From: Lichenostomus cassidix | Lineage: Eukaryota; Chordata; Aves; Passeriformes; Meliphagidae | Assembly (NCBI GenBank): GCA_008360975.2 | Contig: CM039211.1 | Coordinates: 25,538,558 to 25,602,557 of the forward strand | Direction of reading: 5' to 3' | DNA: 64,000 nt | Part shown: positions 12,845-25,560 of the stretch, in pieces | Layout of the letters: each line of letters begins with the position of its first letter | Numbering within the stretch: the stretch's first letter is position 1 | Translations under genes and position numbers: made by a program | The notes under the pieces: model-generated | Databases searched by the model: none | What the model was told of the DNA's origin: nothing | The model's input: only the letters and a program-made list of their open reading frames with translations

Positions 12845-15800
12845 AAACCAGTGGCGCTCTCCCATCTGAAAGCATAAGTTCAATTTCACTTCAATTTGCT
12901 AGTGTTAGCATGACTCTGAGCAGAATTAATAAAGCCACCTATAATTTGTTAAAGTCTTCCACAGTTCTCCACTCAGCCAGTTCACACGGCCTATGGCTTT
13001 AAACAATGATTCTGTCACCTGGAACGAGAGGATACAAATAATGGACAGAGCAGGATGAGAGTGACTGTGTTTCATTGCTGAACTCCCAAGAAGCTTTATG
13101 GCAGGCAGCACCAGCATCCTCCTGTGTCACCACAGCTGAAATGAAGCACTGACATGTGGGACTGCTGACCCTCACCTTAATTAGTAACAACTTCAAATTA
13201 GAAAAGCTACCTAAGACAAAGAGTCTGCACCTTGCTGAATTACAGGGCATGGCTCTTGAACGATATCACAGTGAACCCAAATCTCCCGAAGGGGTCAGAA
13301 AAGGAGAAGAAGTACAAATGGTTTCATGCTACTTCCTAAGACTAGATCACAAGTCTGCTATGGAGTTTATGCTTAGGACACATATTCTTCTGCGCCACTT
13401 GGTTTGGAACAGCAACAATCTGTTTGGAATTAATCATTTGGCAATATGAGGAATAGAAATGTAGCCTCCAGCTTATTTGTCTGTTACAGTGCCAAACGGA
13501 ATATACAATACAATACAATACAATAAAATAAATAAAACAATTTTTTAAGTGAAAAGTCAAAATAAATATGTGGTTCAATACATAGGATATTTATTCACCA
13601 TCAGAATAATTTCCCATGCAAGACATAGTAAGAAGCACTGAAAGAAAAGAAAGAAGGGGAAAGGCTTTTAAAGAGTTTCTCACACCAGAAACTGGCAGAA
13701 TTACCTTGTAATTTAGCTAATTCACAATGATGGTAAGGTTAATCTATTGTTTATTCAGTGTATGTATTTCACATTCTGTGCAGAGATCCTGATGACCTTT
13801 GTGCTGCGTGATATAAAAAATTACAAACAACAAAACCACAAACAAACAAAAAAAAATCCCCACCCAAAACAACAACAACAAACAAGACCTTACAGCAGAG
13901 AAAAAGATGTTACACTGGTTGTTTGAAAAGAGGCAATGAAGCACAGTGATATGTGCTGTGCCTGCTAGAAGTGCCTTCTGACAGATTCAAGAGAAAGTAG
14001 ATAGATCAAAAAATCACTTCTCAAACACACATTCTATCACACCTGATTTTAAATTCAGTAGTACTGAAAATTGAAATAAATTAAAACAAAAGACAAGAAA
14101 ATTACAGATGTGTCCATTGCAGCCATGCAACCAAAATGTGCTGAAAACAAACCTTAGGGTTGAATTGATTCTCAAAAGCATGAAATATGTCCACCAGTCC
14201 TACAAGAACAGAAGTGCTAAAAAGTGAACACTTAAGCTTCCTTCTTAAATAACTGAATGATTTGACAGATGCTTCAAATCATTCATGTTTGCTTAAACCA
14301 CTCAGAGGGAAAGCTAAAATTAGCTTTAACTTCAGACTCTCCCTGAAATCTCCAGATGAAATAAACACAAGCTTCTTGCATGTAGTTAAAAATAGATGCT
14401 GCTTTGAACATGTTCATTAAAGCTAATTATTTGCATAGGTGTTTAATCTCTATTTATCACGGAAATTTCAGGAATACATATATATATTTAGAACCGTTTT
14501 TTCCACTAAGAATTTATAAAACTTTAAACTTCATTTTCTTCAACTGTTACTGCAGGTCTCCAAGATTAACTAAAATATCTATACCCCTCTAAACATTCTT
14601 GCTAACTGTTGAGAGGAACAGCTTGAGGAAGGCAGATGCACACAGGCAGTATGAAAGCCAAAATAAATATCTTTGCAATTTCTATAAAGTATGTCAAGGG
14701 GGTTTTATTTGCCCCTATTTGCACATACTTTCCCACTATGACATCACAATACACGTCTTGAATTAGGGATACAAAAATACTCAGGAAGTCCTAAATTTTG
14801 AACATTTCTTGATGCTAAATTTGTAACAGAAAATTAAAGAAATTTGGGTTTATAGTTGTGGAACATGGGCTTTGGACTTGGCTCAGCATTCTTTTTTCAA
14901 GAAAAATTAAGGACTTATTTTAGAATTTTATTTCAATTTCACTAGGGTTTGGAAGGAGAACAGAAATTTGAGATGGAAGACTTTGACTTTAAGCTATGTG
15001 TTTCTTCTTTCTTCTTTCTAGGGTACTCTACACTACACAATCTCCAGGGTTTCCAGATTTATAAACCCAAGTGCTAATTTATATTATTCTTTGCTGCATG
15101 CTTGGATGTGCCTATCAGCCTATTAAGAAATTAATAGGGTGTCTGTATATGTCATTACTAATTTTAAGCAGGAAGAAGGACATGCCAAGCCATAACACTG
15201 ATGCATTTGAAAATATGTTAATTGTCTTTCTCATTATTTACCCTGCTTAGTTACTTGCCAATACTACTTTACTGAAAACAAGTCATGAGAGATTATTTTA
15301 AAAAGATAAGTGAATTCCTTTGAAATGCCAGATTTTTTCTACTAACTGAAGAATAGTTTTCATGAGGATTCTCACAGAGAGATCACCAATCAGAGATAAA
15401 AGTTAATATACAGTTGTTATACACTATTGACTACTTTTCAACCTCAATTACTAATTGAAATTATCTATCTGAACTCAGCAGAAGTGGTAACTAGCTTTCA
15501 GTACCAGCAGCTCTCAACCTGGCTGTAGAACAGTTACCAAGAGTTCAACTACATTTTTTGTGGCAAAATATCTGTGGTAGTTGTAAATGGGACACAAGCA
15601 AGGGAGTATATTTTTCTCCCCAGCACACCTGGCTGTCACTTACTAATACAAGTAGAGATATTCCTGCACAATGATGACTCTATATCCCCCTCAAAAGTGG
15701 GGGTAAGACTGCAAAAGGATGGTCTTACCCTGCATCAGTGTGTATAAGGAAGCATAACAAATATTCGTGGTGATTTTATGCATCATTTTACACTTTCTGC

Positions 15801-17372
15801 ATGAAAACCTGTGATCCTGGAGGGTCCTACTCCATTTTAGTTTTTGGGAGCACACTGGATGGGGTTTTTTTGAATGTGTAGGGACTGATAGCTCTTTGAA
15901 CATTTAGATGTCAAATTTCTCTTTCTGATATTTCATTCCTGGGTGGCAATATCTTGTGGGCTGCCAGAGACCTTCTCTAAACAAATTTTTTAAAATCCTG
16001 TTCCCTTTCAAAGGATGAAGAGAGATGGCACTCTTTCAAACAATAAATCAGGAAATGTCTCCCTGACACTGAATGTGAGCAAGAGAGAGGCAAAGGGCAG
16101 GGTGTGGGGGGAAAGAAGCAGGGAGAGTGCATGCATGTGCAAAAGCCAGTAATTTTCACCACTTGTATGCTCTTTAAAAAGAGTGACAACCATCATATGG
16201 GATACAACTCTTCTGTGTCTATTCCTTGCCACTTTGCTATGCATCAATCTTTTCTGAGACTGGAAGAAATTACATATCCAAGAGGTGAAGGTAAGTATCA
16301 TTCCATAACACACCAAACCACTCTGATTTTGCACACGTTTGTGTATATAAGACTCCAAATCACAAGCCAAAGAAGACGAAAAATAAAGAAAAAGGAACAA
16401 CCAACTGAGGAATAGATTGAAGAGGAAGATTTGGGTTCAGAATGTCAAGAGGGGAAGATTGTGTTTCCTGAAGTTGTTCTCAAAAGAAAACAATATCCCA
16501 GACCTAGAAAGTCTCTGGGAGTTAAGCATTTAGGCTCAGATATTCAAAGAAATCTTTGCATAATTTGTCACTCAAATCCTACCAAGTTGCATGTAAGATA
16601 TTTGATTTTCTGCACATCTGCTAAAATAAGCCTACAGTTCAACATTAGCAGAAAACAGAGGGAAGAAATGCACCTGTATAAATACTACATTCCATGCAGA
16701 GGTATGCATCTTCACAGCATTATGTGGCAGTGCTATGAAGGAAGGAAAAAGTTCCTAAAAAGCAGAATTAATCATTCTACCTGTGGTCTTAGGCTAGCAG
16801 CAATCTGAGCAGACTGAGACAGTTTGATCTTAGGTCATGACAGTTAGAGCTGATGAATTTACAGCTGCTGGACAGCAGAGCTTTTGGGGCAGGCCCAAAC
16901 CTGACCAGAGAGTGCTGGTAACTTATATTTCAAAAGCAGCAGCATCTTTTTTTGATTGCTTTTTTGTCTCTCATCTTTTTTTCTTTATATACAGCATCTT
17001 TTTGATTTCTAATTTTTATTCCTTAGCTTGAAAAGTAAAATGTGATTGAGTGTAAGTTGCATGTTGACTCCTGCCGATAAGAGCTGAACCACTCATACTC
17101 TGTGTGGAATTCAAACAGGACTTTTGCCTGACTGTGAGCATCCAACACAGGGTGAAGAATGATGCTTGTGCCAGATGCTGCAAGAAGGTTTCTTATTTTC
17201 CATGTCTTTGGAAAGCCTGTGCCCAGATTTCTTCACCACTGGGGACTTTCCTTCAAGAGTGGTCTGCCTGGACCTCTGAATCAACCTTAAATCCAGACCT
17301 AAAGCTAGTCTCAAGCTGTGTGTTGAAAGAAACATACTTATTTTTTTCAGCCTACAAAGGAGAAGCAAAAGA
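12845..17372. other. intergenic, no gene recognised
   Basis: Apart from a short pentamer microsatellite at 13501-13538 and A-rich patches near 13820-13885, nothing is recognisable. Open frames at 16008-16400 (minus), 16104-16415 (plus) and 16431-16808 (plus) overlap or adjoin one another and show no known motif. Confidence 0.5.
13501..13538. repeat. (ACAAT)n / (AATA)n pentamer-tetramer microsatellite
   Basis: Four ACAAT units followed by AAATAA-type units. It is a short simple repeat. Confidence 0.88.
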
Positions 17373-17929
17373 GAAAATCACAGAACCCTAGAATCAGCTA
17401 GGTTGTAAAAGACCTTGGAGATCATTGAGTCCAACCTACGACCTAACACCACCTTGTCAACCAAACCATGGCACTAAGTGCCACATCCAGTCTTTCCTTA
17501 AACACCTCCAGGGATGGTGACTCCATCACTTCCCTGGGCAGCCCACTCCAATACCCAACCAGTCTTTCTGTAAAGAATTTTTGTTCTAATGTCTAGCCTA
17601 AACTTCCCCTGGTGCACCTTGACGCGATGTCCACTCATCCTGTCACTGGATGCCTGGGAGAAGAGGCCAACCCCCACCTGGCTACAGCTGTAGAGTGTAG
17701 CAAGATCTCCCCTGAGCCGTCTCTCCTCCAGGCCAAACAATCCCAGCTCCCCCAGCTGTTCTTCATAGGGCATGTATTCCAGGCTCTTCACCAGCCTTGC
17801 TGCCCTTCTCTGGATGTGTTCATCTCAACATCATGTGAGGCATCTCAACATTCGTCCTAAATTGAGAGACCCAGAACTGGACACAGTTCTCAAGGTGCAG
17901 TCTAACCAGTGCTGAGTACAGGAGAAAAA
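17373..17929 (-). mobile_element. CR1 LINE 3' fragment
   Basis: The plus strand begins AATCACAGAACCCTAGAATC and runs through the reverse-complement CR1 3' region (CAGGGATGGTGACTCCATC, TCCCTGGGCAGCCCACTCC). The minus strand from 17791 is open and reads YEEQLGELGLFGLEERRLRG, then [11 protein letters not shown] and [13 protein letters not shown], all CR1 reverse-transcriptase C-terminal motifs. It is a 5'-truncated, inactive copy. Confidence 0.92.
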
Positions 17930-19818
17930 AAGTCTTGAGAAAGGCGAGAAACTACCCATGTATGCCTTAGAAATAGGAAAAAAAAAGTTGCTGGAGTTTG
18001 ACTGCATTTGACTCCCTTTCCATTCTTTAAACTAAAAAATAGAGTGAACATTCTGAATTCAGAATGTCCCACTTGTTAGAATTTTTTTCCAGTGAAAAAG
18101 TGAAAGATTTGTCTCTTATTTCACTGCAGCCAAGGCTTCATACTCTTAATTTTGGTAGGCCCTGGCTACAGACACTTAGTGTTCTGATTGGTATTAGCTG
18201 ATTTTTAAGAAGCAGTAACATGTTTTGGTACCAAGGAATAAGCTGTGGCCAGTAGCAGAGGTAATTTTATATTGGATCTCCCAAAACTGATTGAGCTGCA
18301 GTCCAGGCCTGGTGTAACACAATCCAGCCGGCTGTAATGCTCACAGCACTGACCTGTGAAAGACAAAGTCATTACAACAGTACACTGCAAACAAAAGGAA
18401 CCTAATAAAGGTGTGATTACAATGAAACTTGAATCAAAGCATTAAGGAATGGAAGGCAGAAGAAAACACAGATTGTATTTCATCTCTCAGTCACATATGA
18501 ATACAAAGCAAATTTTGTATCAAATCAATCATCCCTCATCTATTTTCCTTCTACACAATGGATGCCTAATATATTTGGTCAATGATCTGCTGCAGTAATG
18601 AAGTAGTACAAGAATATACATCATGACAGTGAATTCACTGGCAGGAATATGTTGAGTGACCTTCTCCAAATGTAAGAAATCTGTGTTACTTAATTTTTTT
18701 TTTAAAGTCTGTATTTGTGTTTCACAAAGTTTAAACACATGACAGGAAGCAATGCATACATTTTAACTTCTTTTCTTTGCTCTGCTACTGACTTGCAGTG
18801 GCATTTTGGTCATACCTGCCTTTTTCTTTTTTTTTTCCCAAAGGTGAAATGGGTCTGTATAAGATACACCAAGTTTTATGAGTACTAGTTCTTTGAATTT
18901 TCTGATCACTTGTACAGTTCTGTTATCCCTTCCTCTGTATCTGATGCTATATGTGTGCTCCAGCAGCCAAGAAAGATGGTAAAGGTTCATCCCCATTCCT
19001 CACCTGTTCCCTCTTCAGAAGGCATCAGGGAACAAAATCCTGCCTCCAAAAAGGTGAGGGAATCGTGGGGCAGAATTTTGCAGGAAGAGTTATGTTGGGT
19101 CTAAGCTGTAAATGAGATTCTAAAATATTCCTTTTTCCACCCTTAACCCAGAAAGCAGGAAAGGACAAGAAACAGTCATTTTCTAGTTCCACATCTCCTG
19201 GTGAGGATCATGTATTCTCACTTCACATGAGCCAGCCCATGGGAGACCAAATGGTATTCAGGCTGCTCCTCATGAAAAGAAGGCTCAATGATACTGGAGA
19301 TCATAAAAAATGCTGACCTCCTCTGGTTACAGAATCTCTCTCATAGTTACATGCAAACTATCTGGGATATTGAGTAATCTCAGGTGTAGTCAAATAGGGA
19401 AAAACCATAGCTGTGGAATGGTCCCTTTCTTCCTCAGATGCTCTATTACTGCATGGTTTTAGTTATAGTAAAATATTTTCTGCTGCTATAGTAAATACAG
19501 AATCCTGTGATGTAAAAGACAAAGGGGGAGGGGGGAAATGTTCGCATAACATTTTGTTCAGGAGCAAGCATGTGGCTCCAAATATACTCTGGAGACACAG
19601 TCTTTCAATTTGTACCATGCAAAGTCCAATCACAAGCTCATTAGTCAGAAGTGAATGAGATCCCCATACCAAAGATGTGAGGCAAGGGATGTCATTCCTG
19701 GAAACAGCATCACATGGGACACAAAATCAGAAAGAAGAAATTCAAGCAGCTCTTCATCACTGATGCTGGCATTAAAGAGGGGGACAAAGGGAGGAATACA
19801 GATAGGTGAAGGAGGAAT

Positions 19819-19906
19819 GAGAAGGAGAGAGAGAGGGAGAGGGAGAGGGAGAGGGAGAGGGAGAGGGAGAGGGAGAGGGAGAGGGAGAGGGAGAGGGAGA
19901 GGAGAA
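19819..19906. repeat. (GGGAGA)n hexamer, polypurine
   Basis: An 88-bp purine-only run, mostly GGGAGA hexamers (about 12 copies) preceded by GAGAGA. It encodes Arg-Gly on plus and Pro-Leu on minus, frames that are compositional artefacts. Its regular G3 runs with 3-base AGA loops make it G-quadruplex competent. Confidence 0.95.
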
Positions 19907-20030
19907 CATGCTCCTAACATGGCTTTTGGATGCTGCTTCAAGTGCCTGCATTCAGAGCTAAGACTTGTAATTGACAGAGGCATAGAAATAGAGGACAGGC
20001 AATATGCCAGCTCAATACAATATAGTACAA

Positions 20031-20056
20031 TATAGTGCTCAATATAGAGCACTATA
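20031..20056. repeat. perfect 10-bp inverted repeat
   Basis: TATAGTGCTC at 20031-20040 and its exact complement GAGCACTATA at 20047-20056 enclose a 6-base AATATA loop. A partial TACAATATAGT direct repeat precedes it. Confidence 0.9.
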
Positions 20057-21389
20057 CTCTTTACTCTGATGATGGTTTTTACCTATTGTTTGTCTTACAG
20101 TATCTGCAGGATGTCCTAGAGGGGACCAGGGTCCTGGTGAGTGCAGTGGGATGCTAAAATAAAACTGTCCACAAGCCACTTATCCAGAGATTGCCAGAAA
20201 CAAAATACCTCTTTTCAGTTTCCAGTAGTTCTCCACTAGGTAGGCTGAATCCCAAAGCCCTGGCAGCATCTGCAGATGCAGAGGACACAGATGACACAGA
20301 TTGATGTGTGACTGCTGCAAACTGCAGAAGGGCTTGGCTCTGTTTATCACAATTGGCCAGGGGACCCTGGCTCCTTCCTCCACTCCTTTGATTTGTTGTT
20401 TCTTTCTCTGGAAGAAAGAGGTAAAAAGCTAGTGGTTTTCCACTGAAAGAGACACAGTATGGGAAGAGTTAAAATAAGAAAGCCTGAATGTTTAATCTGC
20501 CAGAAACATATGAGAAGAGCAATCAAATCTGGGATAAGTAGCTCTGAATGAGGTATGCCTGATTGCTTTAGACTGTACTGTTTGTCAGTCTTTTAAAATT
20601 CAAGTCATTACCAGATGCTGATCTGCTCTAATATTGTGATATTTTATCTGATTACACTTATGTGATTGTGCTATATCTGCTATTTGCCTTCCCATTTTTC
20701 CATGTATATTAAATGCAGGTGGTTTTATTATTCAGAGAGCTGGAAAGTGTTGACTGCTCTGAATATAAATGGGGATATTATATCATTACCTTGCTCTGAA
20801 AGCAGAGTCATTCAGTGTGTAAATCATATGCAAGGTACCTAGTGGAGACACAATAAACCATAATGTCTTGAGAGAGAAAGCAATGAGAAAGGGATAAGGA
20901 GATAAAAATTTAAGGCATTGTTAAAGAAGGATAATCTTCATAATCCTATTTAGTTCTTTCAAACCACCATTTGATAATATAACCTATATATTCAAAACTT
21001 TTTTTAAGTTCATTGAGTATCTCTTGGTGAAGTTATTGCCACATGGAACATTATCAATAACGAGACTGAATAAAAAACAAGATCACCAACCAAACAGGCA
21101 TTTTAGCTGCTTTCAAAAAATGCAGAAGAGGCCTACATATTTCTGCAAAAGCTCCATGGGCCCTTCTTCTGAAAACACGTCTTACTCTGGGTACAGGGTT
21201 TTGTGATACCCTGGAAATATATCCAGGAATCATTTACAGCATATCTGAAAAGCAATCTGAGAATCCCCTTTTGCTTGCAAGCAAAATCCCTTGATGATTT
21301 CACTGTGATAAATCGAAAGCATGATAAATCCCACTGTGAGGATGCTTAGAACAGTTACTGGATGTCAGAAAGGCTGAGATTAGAGACAC

Positions 21390-21870
21390 CTCTGAAGAAG
21401 GGCTGGCCTAGCTCCCTTGCTGAGCTAGAGCAGGTTGCTGAAGACAATGTGCAGCTTCATTTTGGGTATCTTCAGCAATGGAGGCTCCACAACCACTCAG
21501 AGAAACCTGTCCCATTTCTCAAAATCCCACACAGGAAAAAAAGACTTTTCTTATGTTTAAATGAGTATTCCTGTCTTTTAGCTTGTGCCCATTACCTCTC
21601 ATCCTGCCACTAGGCACATCTGAGGAGAGTCTGCCTACATCTCCTTTACCGACTCATGAGGTATTCATGCATCTTGATGAGATCACCCCCACCCTTCTCT
21701 TCAGGCTGAGCAATCCCAGCTCTCTCAGCCCTCCTCTCCCTCTTGGGAGATGTGCTCTAGCCCTCTGAAAATCTTCATGGTGCTCCTCTGGACTTGTTCC
21801 AGTAGGTCCATGCCACTCTAGGGAGGCCAGGACTGGGCACAGAACTCCAGGTGTAGCCATCTCTACATGT
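21390..21870 (-). mobile_element. degraded CR1 LINE fragment
   Basis: The reverse complement contains divergent CR1 3' motifs: the CTTCAGGCTGAGCAATCCCAG segment, TCTCTCAGCCCTCCTCTC, and GTGCTCCTCTGGACTTGTTC. The minus strand reads LRELGLLSLKRR near 21700. The tail at the left side is eroded, so the left boundary is approximate. Confidence 0.8.
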
Positions 21871-24410
21871 TGTTGGCTGTTTTAACATAACCTCTTATAA
21901 TCCTGCTAAACCCCCAACAGTCATGACAGACAGATTAAGGTAAATGAACAATAAACAAGTAAAAATAAAAAATACCTAATGCCTTCCCTTCCCTGCCCCC
22001 ATCAGTTCTGCTTTCAGCCGTCAGAAGGACACCAGGGCTGCCAAGTCCCCCAGAAAGGTTACAGCACAAAACCATCCCACCACCCCTGTGTTTACAGGAA
22101 TGATTTCAGAGTGTGACTAGGAGTCCAGAGAGATGGAATTGGCCAAGTGAGCAGTGAGTCTAGGAAAAGCAGGATAGCCTTATGTCGATGCTGGTGGGGC
22201 AAAGTGTACAGGAGGCAGCTAGGGGAAAGCTCTACAACTAACACACTTCAGACACTAACTTTTCTGAAAAACAAGAATGCAAAAAAAAAAAATAGAAAAT
22301 AAGGAAGTCAATGCAAAAGCCATGGATGAACAGTTCAGAGACAAATACATCCAAGAAGAAAAAGGAGGAAATAAAGAAAAACAAACATAGAAGACAGAGC
22401 CATAGTTATTAAAGGTTGGTTTAGGCTTGCAGGGTAAAGCATAAAGGCAACAAAAGAAAAGCAAGGACTAGTGTAAGGTGACAGAATTTAAAGAAAAGCT
22501 GGCTTGATATCTGAACTGAGGAATGCTCTCCACTCTGTAAAATGCAGTTTCAGAAAGCATTTGGAAATCTTGATTCATCATGCTTGAGCACAGTTTCTCA
22601 AATCTCCTGCACAGAAAAGTGAACAAGTGCCATACTGCTTTTCCATGATAAAAAGCTGTCTTGCTAATCACCAGCTCATACATATAAATCTGACCAATGG
22701 GAAAAAAAATGGAGGACTAAAATATGCAGAAATTTCAAAAACTTCAAGAACTAATGCTTGAAATGCTGTATCAGTTCACAGTATGAGATTTATGCATGCA
22801 AAAGTCTTACTGAACTAGGGCATTTTTAGAACTTTTGATTTCCTTCTTTTGCCAGTTCTTCAGAAAATGGACACTAGTTTTACACAGCTTTCAGAAAACA
22901 ACTGTTTGCACTGGCACGGAGGTTCATTCCCATGTCTGTTGGTTGTAGCACCAGACTGAGGATTTAAAGATAAAATATGACCAAACTGAACAGTTTTGTC
23001 CTGTCATTTGACTTCTTAGATTGCGAAATAAAGGAAAAATGACACTAGATTAACTGTATTTGGATGCTGATATATCAGTTTTTTGTTTTCATGTTTCATT
23101 TTTTTTTAAGGAAACTTACCTCAAAACTTACTTAAATTTGTTTGGATAAAAGACAAACTTTTGCAAAATCTGAATGGCAGTTAAAAGTGAAAGACTATGG
23201 TGTAAATTTTCAAAGGCACCCAGATACTCAAGGAAAAGGAACTCTCTCAGTCTTGATTCTATTTAAAGTCCTTCTTGTATAGCACTTTAGAGTGGATAAA
23301 TATTACATTTGTGAAAGCTGCATGTTCTGAATGTAGAGGAGTTGCAAACACCAGTTAAGCCCAAATAAGGTCAAATCTCTTGTAGGAGATTGGAAAGACA
23401 GACTGATAAATTTACTGCAAAGCTCCTTACATGTGTTTCTGCTGGGTGGTGTACTCAATGTCAGAGACTTTCCTTGAGTGCAAATGTGCCCCACAAAGAC
23501 TTAAGAAGAAGCAACAGTTAATGTAACCCTGGGTGAACTGATGTGACACAACGAGCCAGGAGGCATTTGAAACTTCTGGGTTTTAGATCCCACTCTCAAC
23601 AATTTTTCCTCTTAATATAAAAAAAGATGGGAAGAGGAAGCTGGACATTTCTCAAATGACTCTGACAGGCACGGAAGAGTTTGTAGATTCTTATTCATGT
23701 TAATATGTAAAAATTTTCCCCTAGAGAAAAGTCAACTCATTTGAGAAAATTATATCAGAAGCAAAACAGCTTGCACAGTTTCTTGTTTTTCTCCTGCATT
23801 TGTTTATATGGTAATTCCTGTAATATCTCTTCTAAAAATACAATTTTGTTTTGATTGTTAAGGTGCAAGGAGCATCACTACAAACAGAGCCTGCAAAGTT
23901 ATTCAGTTCATCCTGCTACTGTACTGAAAATCCCCTGAGGCACAGTGTTGCAAGGCCTGGATGAGCTCTCTGTCAAATTATGCACACATTTTCCAGCTAC
24001 AAATTGTGAATTCTCTAAGTTCTATGTTTCACTGCTTTGGCCAGGAGTGACTCTGGGCTGTATAGTATGCAGCCTCCATTCTTTCGATGAAAAAGCTCAG
24101 TCAGTTCCTTCAAGAGACCTGTTCAGACTGCTGTGCAAATTTTACAAAGACTTAACACAGTTAATGTGCGTCCAGGAGTGTCATTTTCCAAGGATCTCAA
24201 TGACCTCTGAGTAGTGACAAAAGTGACTTTGTGTTTTTTATCACTCATGTCAACCTATCAAGAAATTACTTCCGGAACTTTATCCTTAATTTAGTAACCT
24301 GACGTGTTACAGAAATGATACAGTCAGAAAATGGATTAACAATTCCTCTATTTAAAGCTGTCACTGGGAAAAACAGATGTACTTACAGATCCATGATGCA
24401 CACGTGTATT
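21871..24410. other. intergenic, no feature recognised
   Basis: AT-rich unique-looking DNA between two CR1 fragments. Short A-runs occur near 22280; no exon or RNA gene is seen. Confidence 0.55.
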
Positions 24411-25188
24411 AGAATCACAGAATCATAGAATAAACTGAGTTGGAAAGGACTCATCAGGATCATTGAATCCAACTCCTGGCCCTGCACAGGATATCCCCAA
24501 TAGTCACACCATGTGCCTGAGAGCCTTGAACAAATGTTTCTTGAGCTCTGTCAGGCTGCTGCTGTGACCACTTCCCTGGGGAGCTGTTCAGCGCCCAGCC
24601 ACCCTCTGGGGGAAAAATATTTTTCTAATATCCAACCTAAACTTCCCCTGACACAACTTCATGCCATTCCCTTTGGTCCTGTCACTGGATCATGACAGAG
24701 AAGAGAGCAGTGTCTGCCCCTCTGCCCTTCACAAGGAAGTTGTAACTGCAGTGAGGTCTCCCCTCAGTCTTCTCCAGGCTGAACAGAACAAGTGACCTCA
24801 GCCACTCCTCATACAGCTTCCCATCAGGGCCCTTCACCATCTTTGTTGCCCTCCTTTGGGTACTCTCTAACATCTCAATGTCTTTTCTGTGTTGTGGCAC
24901 CCAAAACTGCCCCCAGCACTGGAGGTGAGGCTGCCCCAGTGCAGAGCAGAGCAGGAATATCCCCTCCCTTGCCTGGCTGGCCATGCTGTGCCTGATGTCC
25001 CCCAGGACACAGGTGACCCTCCTGGCTGCCAGGGCACTGATGACTTCTGTTCAACTTGTCATCAACCAAGTCTCTTTCCATGGAGCTGCTCTTTAGCTTT
25101 TCATTCTGTACACACAACCAGAGTTGTCCCATCCCAAGTGCAAAGTATGGCACTTGATCTTGTTAAACTTCAGAGCTTTCAGATGTAA
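24411..25188 (-). mobile_element. CR1 LINE 3' fragment with reverse-transcriptase C-terminus
   Basis: The plus strand opens with AATCACAGAATCATAGAAT, the reverse complement of the CR1 3' tail. The minus strand holds about 100 open residues (24984-24682) that read as CR1 reverse-transcriptase C-terminus: LLCSALGQPHLQ, then ESTQRRATKMVKG, YEEWLRSLVLFSLEK. This is the longest and best-preserved CR1 in the window. It is 5'-truncated and non-functional. Confidence 0.93.
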
Positions 25189-25289
25189 AGACTCTGTGTC
25201 ACAGACTTTTGTCTCAGAGGAAATGTTATTTAAAGGAGTCTCTGCCCCAGATGCTGGGTCTTATTCCCTGTGTTGCCACAGAGTCTCAG

Positions 25290-25560
25290 TGACATAACTG
25301 TTCCAAAAAGAATTTCCGTCTAATATCTAACAATTAATCTAATTATCCAGTTTCAACCTACTCCAAGGTTGAAGCCATTCCCTCTTCTCCTATCTCTACA
25401 GTTCCTGATGAAGATTCCCTCCCTGGCTTCCTTGTGGGCTACCTTCAGATGCTGGGAGGTTATTATGAGGTCTCCAAGCAATCTTCTCCAGGCTGAACAG
25501 AAAAAAAAAGCTGAACAGGTCAACTTTCTCAGCCTATCTTCACAGAAGAGGTGTTCTATT
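25290..25560 (-). mobile_element. degraded CR1 LINE fragment
   Basis: Reverse-complement CR1 motifs are visible: TTCCAAAAAGAATTTC, ATTATGAGGTCTCCAAGC, CTTCTCCAGGCTGAACAG and TTCTCAGCCTATCTTCAC. A short A-rich duplication of the AAAAGCTGAACAG segment interrupts it. It lies 100 bp from the better-preserved CR1 at 24411-25188 and is probably a separate, older insertion. Confidence 0.75.

Noticed and set aside
16008..16808. Cluster of 103-130 codon frames on both strands
   Set aside because: Mutually overlapping frames without motifs; likely chance in a stretch with few stops.
19645..20052. 126- and 135-codon frames with Arg-Gly or Pro-Leu repeats
   Set aside because: They are open only because of the GGGAGA hexamer array; the rest of each frame has no recognisable homology.
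24682..24984. 100-codon frame resembling a reverse transcriptase as a possible gene
   Set aside because: It is the C-terminal remnant of a 5'-truncated CR1 LINE and is annotated as part of that element.
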